Source of the DNA: Bacteroidales bacterium
GTDB taxonomy: Bacteria; Bacteroidota; Bacteroidia; Bacteroidales; F082
DNA: 64,000 nucleotides
Direction of reading: 5' to 3'
Assembly: GCA_023229245.1 (NCBI GenBank)
Contig: JALNZU010000004.1
Span: forward strand, 87,487 to 151,486
Position numbers and translations under genes: made by a program. The notes beneath the pieces were generated by a model. That model did no database searches and was not told the DNA's origin. It saw nothing but the letters and a program-made list of their open reading frames with translations. Shown here in pieces: positions 53,147 through 60,861 of the stretch. The number at the start of each line of letters is the position of its first letter. The stretch's first letter is position 1.

Positions 53147-55405
53147 TTAGCTGCTTTTTCTTTTCTGGATCAGCTTAGCAGCTACCGCTATCTGCCCTAA
53201 GGCTATCCCACCGTCATTGGGTGGTATCTGCTGCGGAAAGAATACTTCAAAGCCACATTGTTTCAGCAACCGGATGCTGTGCTCAAGTAAATATCTGTTT
53301 TGAAAACTTCCACCAGACAAAACCACTTTATTCAATTGGTGCTTTTCCCTGATCCGGACAGCCGTTTCTTTGATAAGGTTCAGCATGGTGTTATGAAACT
53401 TAGCAGCAATGATCCCTGTAGATGTTTGTTTTTTGAGATCATCTAAAATAGATTGAAAAACAGTCTTAAACTCTATGCGATCTTCAATGAAATCAGCCTG
53501 ATAGCTTTCGGCACATCCATGATCTATGGCAGCTTCTAATCGCATTGGTGCTTCTGCATGGTATTTGCTATGTGTGCAGATGTTCAGTAAAGCTGAGACG
53601 GCATCAAACAGGCGTCCGGCACCTGAGCTTGCCGGACAATTCAGGTTTAGGTTAATAGCTTGCAGCATCAATGGAATTTTATCCTTGGTTGGAGAAGGAA
53701 GAAAGTTGGTGGCAGTTTTAACTATTTCTGCACCAAAATATTTATACAGATATGAAACTGTTGTACGCCAAGGCTCACTGACCACCTTGTCACCTCCTGG
53801 CAGAGGTATTGGATCGAAATAAATGATCCGCTGATATTGGCTCAGCTCACAGATCAAGAACTCACCGCCCCAAATAGTCCCGTCATCACCTGCTCCGGTA
53901 CCGTCAAACGCTATACCTATGACAGGCTCATCAATGAAATGTTCGGCCATCACAGCGGCTATATGTGCATGATGATGCTGTACCTCAATCACTTCTATAC
54001 CATATTTTCGGGCTATTTGTGAAGAGAGATAGTCCGGATGTGTATCACATGCTATCCATATGGGTTCAAATCGAAATAATCTTGACAACCGTTCTAATGC
54101 TTCCTCATAAAAAGCTAGTGTAGCTGCGTTTTTCAGATCGCCTATATGTTGGCTTAGCAGTGCTTGCCTGCCTTTCCCGATAGCGAAGGTGCATGCCATT
54201 TCAGCGCCCATAGCCAATATACCTTCTGTTTCTATATGTAGTGATACGGGTGCTGGTGCAAAACCTCTGCTACGTCGTATCATTACAGGCTGTTCGTTGC
54301 AAACCATAAATACACTGTCGTCAACCCGATTATGTATTTCTCTATTATACCCGACTATTTTATCGGTCAGCTTGCCTAAGTTTTGGTATGCATCTGCATC
54401 GGTGATAGTGATGGGTTCATCTGAAAGGTTACCGCTTGTCAATACTATTGCTTCAGCCTGCATGAAATCGAACAGTTGATGATGCAAAGGCATATAGGGC
54501 AATACTATTCCGGTTGTGTTCAGGCCGTTACTCACTGAAGGGCTATACGGATACTTGTGGGGAAGGATTCCTATAGGCCGTTTCCATGAATTCAGCAGAT
54601 TGAAGACCTCTTCGGATACATTAAATCGTTCTTTAAGCCTTTCTGCCGTCGTCATCACAGCCATTGGCTTTGCTTCTTTGTTTTTACGCTCTCGCAGCTT
54701 ATGGACAGTTTTTTCATTAGTTGCATCGCAGATCAGGTGATACCCACCCATAGCTTTCAATGCAACTATTTCGCCCTGATCTATCCAATTGGCTATGGCA
54801 GCAGCCGGGTCAGACAGGGGTTTAAAATTTCCATGATGGTCTGCCATAGTATATACAGGTCCACAATGGTTGCAGGCAATGGGCTGGGCATGGAAGCGTC
54901 TGTCGGTGGGTTGGTGGTACTCGGTCTGACAGTAGTGACACATCTCAAATACATCCATAGTGGTCATATGCCGGTCGTAGGGCAATGCACGTATGATTGT
55001 GAATCTGGGGCCGCAGTTGGTGCAGTTGGTGAAAGGATAAGCTAAACGCCTGTGTTGGAGACGCATATCTGTCAAACAATCATTGCATACGGCTATGTCG
55101 GGACTAACTTCAGTGATGGCATTTGAAAGGTTAGCACTTTGTAGAATAGTCATGCTGTCGTAACCAAAGATATCTGTTTCGTTTATAGTAACCTGTTGTA
55201 TATGAGCTGCATCAGGTGCGAAGCGTTCAATGTCAGCGAGGAAATAATCAATAGAATCAGTGTTTCCTTCTGCATGTATGCTAAGCCCTTCGTTGTCATT
55301 GGATACCCAACCTCTTATCTGATAGTTTTGTGCTAAACGATACACAAAAGGCCTGAATCCAACACCTTGAACCAACCCAGTAATATGAATATGAACTGCT
55401 CTCAT
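53147..55405 (-). CDS. hypF: Carbamoyltransferase HypF
   Basis: 752 residues in the full HypF order. The acylphosphatase domain (about 1-90) has GLVQGVGFRPFVYRLAQ. Two zinc-finger blocks follow (about 105-190) with CNDC...CTNCG and CHYC...CNHCG. The YrdC-like domain is at about 200-385 (IVALKAMGGYHLICDATN, KNKEAKPMAVM, SRGFAPAPV). The Kae1-like domain is at about 390-745 (VQHHHAHIAAVMAEH, GIAFDGTGAGDDGTIWGGEF, VVLSGGSFQNRYL). It carbamoylates the HypE C-terminal Cys using carbamoyl phosphate and ATP. First gene of the cluster, divergent from the M6 protease. Confidence 0.97.
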   Translation of the reverse strand: MRAVHIHITGLVQGVGFRPFVYRLAQNYQIRGWVSNDNEGLSIHAEGNTDSIDYFLADIERFAPDAAHIQQVTINETDIFGYDSMTILQSANLSNAITEVSPDIAVCNDCLTDMRLQHRRLAYPFTNCTNCGPRFTIIRALPYDRHMTTMDVFEMCHYCQTEYHQPTDRRFHAQPIACNHCGPVYTMADHHGNFKPLSDPAAAIANWIDQGEIVALKAMGGYHLICDATNEKTVHKLRERKNKEAKPMAVMTTAERLKERFNVSEEVFNLLNSWKRPIGILPHKYPYSPSVSNGLNTTGIVLPYMPLHHQLFDFMQAEAIVLTSGNLSDEPITITDADAYQNLGKLTDKIVGYNREIHNRVDDSVFMVCNEQPVMIRRSRGFAPAPVSLHIETEGILAMGAEMACTFAIGKGRQALLSQHIGDLKNAATLAFYEEALERLSRLFRFEPIWIACDTHPDYLSSQIARKYGIEVIEVQHHHAHIAAVMAEHFIDEPVIGIAFDGTGAGDDGTIWGGEFLICELSQYQRIIYFDPIPLPGGDKVVSEPWRTTVSYLYKYFGAEIVKTATNFLPSPTKDKIPLMLQAINLNLNCPASSGAGRLFDAVSALLNICTHSKYHAEAPMRLEAAIDHGCAESYQADFIEDRIEFKTVFQSILDDLKKQTSTGIIAAKFHNTMLNLIKETAVRIREKHQLNKVVLSGGSFQNRYLLEHSIRLLKQCGFEVFFPQQIPPNDGGIALGQIAVAAKLIQKRKSS

Positions 55406-55645
55406 CTGATGGTAGGTGTTGCGGTTGGAATCATTGCGGATGTTTTGGTAGGGATACAGGTGTTATTAATCTGTTGAGCTTAGTATATGCATTCTTTACG
55501 AGACGTAAAAATAAAAAATATTGTTTCAACTAACGTAAGATGGCTTGTTATCCAACAATAAATTGAGTAATAGAATTGGCAAGAGACTGATGTAACAATT
55601 TCCGACAAAAGCATTCTATTGCAGACATAGTTGACCAGAAAACAG

Positions 55646-55653
55646 TACTTTTG
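55646..55653 (+). promoter_or_regulatory. Candidate -7 element of the M6 protease gene
   Basis: TACTTTTG matches TANNTTTG and overlaps the in-frame TTG at 55651, so the start is the ATG at 55690. No -33 was seen at 19 bp. Confidence 0.45.
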
Positions 55654-55689
55654 AAATCAATTTTTCGTCTATTAATATTTTGTAAGATT

Positions 55690-58305
55690 ATGAAGAAATT
55701 TTTATTTTTTATCTTGTTTTTTCCTTTTATCCTGAAGGCGGCTTGGCTGAACAGTGAGCCTGTTACTGTTACACAACCTGATGGAACTATTTTGCATTGC
55801 TTTGCAACTGGCGATGAGTTTTATAACTGGTTGCATGATGCAGATGGGTTTACTATTGTTCAGCATCCCGATGATGGATTTTATTATTTTGCCGTTTTAG
55901 ATGGTGATAAGTTGGTTGCGTCTTCCCTTCTTGTGGGGGAGGCTGATCCTGTAGCTCATGGATTACGACCGGGTATCAATTTGCCGGCGTCCAAAAGGAT
56001 GGAGATACGCAGGGAATTGGAGCAGCATATGCGTCTGAACGAAGCCGGAAGATCGGGTGGCCGTGCTGCTGGAGTACTAAATAATATTGTTATTTACATC
56101 CGTTTTAGCGATCAGGAAGAGTTTACAACGGATACTCTGATCAATTATAGCCGGTTCAATAATGATCAGCCGGGTAGCAACTCGGTTCTCAATTATTTTC
56201 ATGAAGTATCTTATGGCAAGTTAGAGTTACCTTCTACATTCTATCCTGTCTCACCGGATCATATTATTCGTTCCTATCAAGACACGCATCCACGTGCATA
56301 TTATATGCCTCACCACCCGACAACCAATCCTCAAGGGTATCAAGGCGACAATCAGCGGACACAACGTGAGCATACCCTGTTAGCTAATGCAGTCACCTGG
56401 ATCAATGAGCATTCGCCTGTCCCTGAGTATATTGACTTAGACTATAACAACGATGGCTATGTGGATAACGTGGTGTTTATCATCAGAGGAGCACCAACGG
56501 CCTGGTCCACTTTGCTGTGGCCACATCGCTGGAGTCTTTATACCCAAACAGTGTATATCAACGGAAAACGGGTCTGGGATTTTAATTTTCAGTTGGAAAC
56601 CAGTATGAACAGCAGTGGGGTAGGAGTGTTGTGTCACGAACTTTACCACTCGCTTGGTGCTCCTGATCTGTATAGATATGTGGATACAGACATTACTCCC
56701 GTTGGGCAATGGGATATCATGGCAGCAAATAATAATCCTCCTCAATATATGGGAGCTTTTATGAAATTTAAGTATGGGAACTGGATTGAGGAAATTCCAT
56801 GGATCACTGAAAGCGGCACCTATACGATTAATCCGTTATCGGAAGAGAATGGAAATGTATGGCGCATCCCTTCCCAGAATTCTACTTTAGAATATTTTGT
56901 GCTTGAATATCGCAAGAAAGAGGGTACTTTTGATGGTACCTTGCCCAGATCGGGCTTATTAGTCTATCGCATTAATCCTTCAGCCGGAAATGGAAATGCA
57001 CAAGGGCCACCCGATGAAGTATATATCTTCCGCCCGGGCGGGACACCCTCTGTAAATGGCAACCTGTCTAATGCGGTTTTTGCCGAAAATTATGGCCGTA
57101 CAGCCTTTGGCGATGGAACAGACCCGTATCCATTCCTGCAAAACGGTAATTTTGGCGGAGTATATATTTCCGATATCAGCATGATAGGGCCGACTATGAG
57201 TTTTAAAGTGGACTTCCCTGAACAACCTCAGGCCGATATCTCAGCAAATGCAGTAAATATATGTGTAGAGGATGAAATTACCCTGTTGGATGTATCTACC
57301 GGATTACCAGATACATGGAACTGGACTATACAGCCTAATACGTTTGCTTTTGTCAATGGAACGAATGCACATTCGAAAAACCCTGAAGTGAAATTTTTGG
57401 AAAACGGTAACTATGATGTGAGTTTGCAGGTAAGCAATAGCTTTGGTTCTGATCAGACTTCAAAACAAGAATATATTAAGGTAGGTGCTATAACAACCTA
57501 TTTCGAGGAAGGCTTTGAGTCGGCTGATTTTAAAAGGGGTTCATGGCTGATTGAGAATCCAGACGACAATATCACATGGGGAATACATCCTGTTAGCGGA
57601 AATGGAGGTAATTGGGCAGCAGGGATCGACTTCAGGACATATTATTCCATAGGACAACGCGACCGGCTGATCAGCAAGCCTTTTGATCTAAGCAGTTTTA
57701 CGACAGCATCTCTGAGCTTTGAACATGCGTACGCATTGAATCAGGCTACCATGCCTCATAGCGATTCATTGATAGTGCTTTATTCGACAGATTGTGGACA
57801 GAACTGGACACGCCTTGTTAGCTTGGGCGAAGACGGTAGCGGAAACTTTGCTACACACTTGCCTACTATAGAAACATTTTTCCCCACAGTAGCAGATGAC
57901 TGGTGCGGAAATGGATGGGGTAGCCCGTGTAATAGCTTTGATCTTAGCTTTTTAGCCGGCCAGTCTGACATACGTTTTGCATTTGAAACGGTAAGCTTTT
58001 ATGGCAACCCCATACTGATTGACAATGTGGTGATAGAGCAATATGTTGGAACTTCTGACGAAATGAGCCAACCATTGTTTGCTGTATATCCTAATCCTGC
58101 TCAATCAATGCTGTACATTCAAAGCAGCTATAATGAATCAATGCAATCCTACGAAATTGTAGATATGAGCGGCCGAACTATTCTGTACGGCAGCTTTAAC
58201 GGATCAGCAAGCTTAGATTTGAAAAAATATTGCACACCCGGATTGTATATCATCCACTTAAGAAATGAACTTGAAAGTCAAAACTTTAAAATATTTGTTA
58301 AGTAA
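55690..58305 (+). CDS. M6-family metalloprotease with PKD and T9SS sorting domain
   Basis: 871 residues from the ATG of MKKFLFFILFFPFILKAAW, a signal peptide. A propeptide-like region (about 20-110: LHCFATGDEFYNWLHDADGF) precedes the M6 (immune inhibitor A-like) peptidase domain (about 125-500). The zinc motif HELYH is at 316-320 with a following SLGAPDLY and a Met-turn VGQWDIM. A PKD domain (about 510-600) and a cleaved-adhesin/choice-of-anchor J sandwich (about 610-775) follow. A T9SS type A sorting domain ends the protein (LFAVYPNPAQSMLYI). It should be secreted through T9SS as an active zinc endopeptidase. Monocistronic, with terminator at 58370. Confidence 0.92.
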   Translation: MKKFLFFILFFPFILKAAWLNSEPVTVTQPDGTILHCFATGDEFYNWLHDADGFTIVQHPDDGFYYFAVLDGDKLVASSLLVGEADPVAHGLRPGINLPASKRMEIRRELEQHMRLNEAGRSGGRAAGVLNNIVIYIRFSDQEEFTTDTLINYSRFNNDQPGSNSVLNYFHEVSYGKLELPSTFYPVSPDHIIRSYQDTHPRAYYMPHHPTTNPQGYQGDNQRTQREHTLLANAVTWINEHSPVPEYIDLDYNNDGYVDNVVFIIRGAPTAWSTLLWPHRWSLYTQTVYINGKRVWDFNFQLETSMNSSGVGVLCHELYHSLGAPDLYRYVDTDITPVGQWDIMAANNNPPQYMGAFMKFKYGNWIEEIPWITESGTYTINPLSEENGNVWRIPSQNSTLEYFVLEYRKKEGTFDGTLPRSGLLVYRINPSAGNGNAQGPPDEVYIFRPGGTPSVNGNLSNAVFAENYGRTAFGDGTDPYPFLQNGNFGGVYISDISMIGPTMSFKVDFPEQPQADISANAVNICVEDEITLLDVSTGLPDTWNWTIQPNTFAFVNGTNAHSKNPEVKFLENGNYDVSLQVSNSFGSDQTSKQEYIKVGAITTYFEEGFESADFKRGSWLIENPDDNITWGIHPVSGNGGNWAAGIDFRTYYSIGQRDRLISKPFDLSSFTTASLSFEHAYALNQATMPHSDSLIVLYSTDCGQNWTRLVSLGEDGSGNFATHLPTIETFFPTVADDWCGNGWGSPCNSFDLSFLAGQSDIRFAFETVSFYGNPILIDNVVIEQYVGTSDEMSQPLFAVYPNPAQSMLYIQSSYNESMQSYEIVDMSGRTILYGSFNGSASLDLKKYCTPGLYIIHLRNELESQNFKIFVK

Positions 58306-58369
58306 AAAACCCTTCTCTATCGTTGTGTAAAATACAGCATTACCGATTGAGTTGTTTTTTTAAGATCAA

Positions 58370-58403
58370 AAGCGAGGATGCCACTCTGTTGGCATCCTCG
58401 CTT
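58370..58403. terminator. Rho-independent terminator after the M6 protease
   Basis: AAGCGAGGATGCC and GGCATCCTCGCTT form a perfect 13-bp stem with an 8-nt loop. The T-run after it is weak (TGCTTT), so termination strength is less certain than stem quality. Confidence 0.8.
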
Positions 58404-59264
58404 GCTTTGGTAATTGTGAATAAGGATACCTCCAAATCATAGTGGTATATCTGATGAGCCGAACCGTAATAATCAGACCGATAACTTGGTTTTATCATTT
58501 GTACGTCCTATGGAACCAAATCGCCGAAGTTCATTTCAGGTTTCAAGGTTGAGGTAGCCCTTTAAGCAATCACAGGGATAAAAACCGATCATTGATTGCA
58601 TAGCAGTATGAGTTCTTTTCAGATGTAAATATTCCGTTGATACCGATCTTTTTTGGGTTTTGTTGCCTTTAAAAATGCTTTTCTGCTGAAATAGTGGCGT
58701 TTTTACCTATTTGGCATCGTCTAAATGTTTCACCATAGACGGTTAAGAACTACATTTCTATACTGCGAAAGTTGGGTCATGATATTGTTTTTGATACCAT
58801 TAACTATAAATACCAATATGTCTACAAGGAATCAAATGATGAAAACATAAGTAAAGCCCTAAGGATCATCGAGATTCCTATTCAAGGTTGTTCTAAAATA
58901 GCTGGTTTGTACATGCGTGCATGGCTTCTTTACGAATACGGTTGTATATTTGAAACCAGAAAGCCTATAAGTAACTACGGTTTAATTCTCAATCAATTTT
59001 TGACTATTTTTGCTGAAAGGGTTCAACTATAGAGTTAAATCCCCTGATTCATAGTTACATATTTTACGGGATAGTGTCCAGGAATCGGGAGGAGTATCGG
59101 GCTTTGAGTGTTTTTGTTGGCATTGTTGGGGCTCACTTTTTACGTATCCATGTTGCCTACAAAGCATGAGGTATTTCAAACCTTTTAATTTTTTGTAGAT
59201 TCGAAGCATATTGAATAATTTTACTTTTTGGGAATACCTTTTCGTAATATTAATCTTATTTTAT
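58404..59264. other. Gene-poor stretch with decayed sequence
   Basis: About 860 bp with no intact gene. It contains one gene fragment (58739-59032) and, at 59060-59090, an IS-end-like stretch (TAGTGTCCAGGAATCGGG) without a matching partner. Probably a site of past insertion and decay. Confidence 0.45.
58739..59032 (+). pseudogene. Fragment of an unrecognised protein
   Basis: A 97-codon open stretch with no ATG near its beginning (only a TTG at 58772). It reads TVKNYISILRKLGHDIVFDTIN...YQYVYKE, then IPIQGCSKIAGLYMRAWLLYEYG. Just upstream another frame reads KCFTIDG, which would join naturally to TVKNYISILRKLG through a one-base shift, so this looks like a frameshifted, N-terminally decayed gene. 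The first part recalls winged-helix proteins, a weak impression. No family assigned. Confidence 0.3.
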
Positions 59265-60686
59265 ATGATTAAGTTTAACATAGTAATAGTATTTATTCTC
59301 TTGGGAACTATTCTGCTCTGCTCACAGGAAACCACTGAACAGGATAAGTTACTGAAAAGAACAAAGGAAAACTATAGTTTAGTTTTTACTAGCCCAGAAG
59401 AAGCTTTTCAAGAATCTGCAATTATATTGCAGGAAGCGCAAAGGGAAAAAAATCTGGAAGCTGAATTATGCGCTATTTCGACTCAATGTGTTTACTACGA
59501 GTCGAAAAATAATTTTGAAAAATTAATGATTACAGCAAAATTACTTTTTCAAAAAGCAGAAACATATCAAAATCCAGTATATCAAACCTCTGCAAAAATA
59601 GATATTTTTAATGCTTATGCATTTAATGGGCTTTATGAACAGGCATTTGAAGAGCTTAAACAAGCTGAAAGAATAATCAGAAGAGTAGAAGATAAGGATT
59701 TCATTATCATTCTTACACGAGTAAATCTTTACGTAGCATTTTCCAATTATTATTTTCTTCAGAAAGATTATGAAAGTCAACTTAAATATCTTGAGAAGAT
59801 AGCTGATGAATATGAAAATTTAACTGATGAAAAATATAAGGAAAGGTTTCGATATATTGATTATTCAAACCGAAGCAGAGTTTATATTGATCTGAATAAT
59901 TTGGATTCGGCAAAATATTTTGCTGAGTTATCTCTTTCAAAAGAAAGCGGATATGGTCGAAATGACATCCAATTCTCTAATTTTTTGGTGTTGGGGCGGG
60001 TTTCTGTAGAAAAAGGGAACTACGAAAATGCAATTTTGTATTTGTTAGAAGCCGAAAAAGTAAAAGGGTACAAAAATCATTTGAATCTTCTGACTTTGTA
60101 TGATAATATCATTCAAGCATACAAAAGGCTTGATGAGCGCGAAAAGTTAAACGAGTACCATGCAAAGCGGGATTCTCTGAAACTGAATGTCTCAGAGAGC
60201 CGAAATGAATCCCTCCTTAGCTTGCTGGAGGAAAGCGGGAAAGATAGTATTTCAGAACACAGCATTGTGCTTGTCTTTTTCCTTGTGTTGATGGCAATAT
60301 TAATGATGGTTTTCATCAGGAAAAACAAGATTTTAACCCGTCAGGAGAAAATCAGCCAGAAATATTTAGAAGAAAATCCAGAAAACGAGAGAGGGGAAAA
60401 TTATTCCAGACTCTTGGAAATGCTTAAAATTAACGATCAGGCGTTTATGGCTTACTTTGAGAAAGTATATCCCACCTTTATACCAAAACTATTAAAACTA
60501 AACCCGAAAATAATTCAGTCTGATATTGAGTTCTGTGCTTTGCTTAAATTAAAAATACCAACCAGCGACATAGCTAGATATAAATTTATCACCCAAAAAT
60601 CGGTACAGAATAGGAAATATTTAATTAGGAAAAAACTTAATATTCCTCCGGATGTAGATATTTACATTTGGTTTAGTTTATTTTAA
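59265..60686 (+). CDS. TPR sensor with transmembrane helix and C-terminal HTH
   Basis: 473 residues from the ATG of MIKFNIVIVFILLGTILLCSQ, a signal peptide; an in-frame TTG at 59211 is less likely. A periplasmic TPR-like helical region (about 25-325: EAFQESAIILQEAQREKNLEAELCAIST, GLYEQAFEELKQAERIIRRVED, GNYENAILYLLEAEKVKGY) is followed by one transmembrane helix (about 345-365: SIVLVFFLVLMAILMMVFI) and a cytoplasmic tail. The tail has a helix-turn-helix-like end (YPTFIPKLLKLNPKIIQSDIEFCALLKLKIPTSDIARYKFITQKSVQNRKYLIRKKL) that aligns in layout with the glucan-locus regulator. Target unknown; the T9SS repeat protein 175 bp downstream is the closest candidate. Confidence 0.82.
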   Translation: MIKFNIVIVFILLGTILLCSQETTEQDKLLKRTKENYSLVFTSPEEAFQESAIILQEAQREKNLEAELCAISTQCVYYESKNNFEKLMITAKLLFQKAETYQNPVYQTSAKIDIFNAYAFNGLYEQAFEELKQAERIIRRVEDKDFIIILTRVNLYVAFSNYYFLQKDYESQLKYLEKIADEYENLTDEKYKERFRYIDYSNRSRVYIDLNNLDSAKYFAELSLSKESGYGRNDIQFSNFLVLGRVSVEKGNYENAILYLLEAEKVKGYKNHLNLLTLYDNIIQAYKRLDEREKLNEYHAKRDSLKLNVSESRNESLLSLLEESGKDSISEHSIVLVFFLVLMAILMMVFIRKNKILTRQEKISQKYLEENPENERGENYSRLLEMLKINDQAFMAYFEKVYPTFIPKLLKLNPKIIQSDIEFCALLKLKIPTSDIARYKFITQKSVQNRKYLIRKKLNIPPDVDIYIWFSLF

Positions 60687-60784
60687 GTGGCTGATATTCA
60701 ATAAGTGTTTAACAAAAAAAACAGTAAGAAGATTTGAGGTGGAGCCATTTTCATGCAATAAGTAGATTTGAGGTAGTTAATTTA

Positions 60785-60815
60785 TTTGATTAAAAATTCT
60801 CTCGTGGTATTTTTG
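60785..60815 (+). promoter_or_regulatory. Perfect-consensus promoter of the repeat T9SS gene
   Basis: TTTG, exactly 19 bp, TATTTTTG: a full match to the Bacteroidota -33/-7 consensus. The start point would be near 60822, about 40 nt before the ATG. Confidence 0.8.
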
Positions 60816-60861
60816 TCAAGACAATTAATTTTTTTACTTACTTACCAAAATCAAAAATGCA

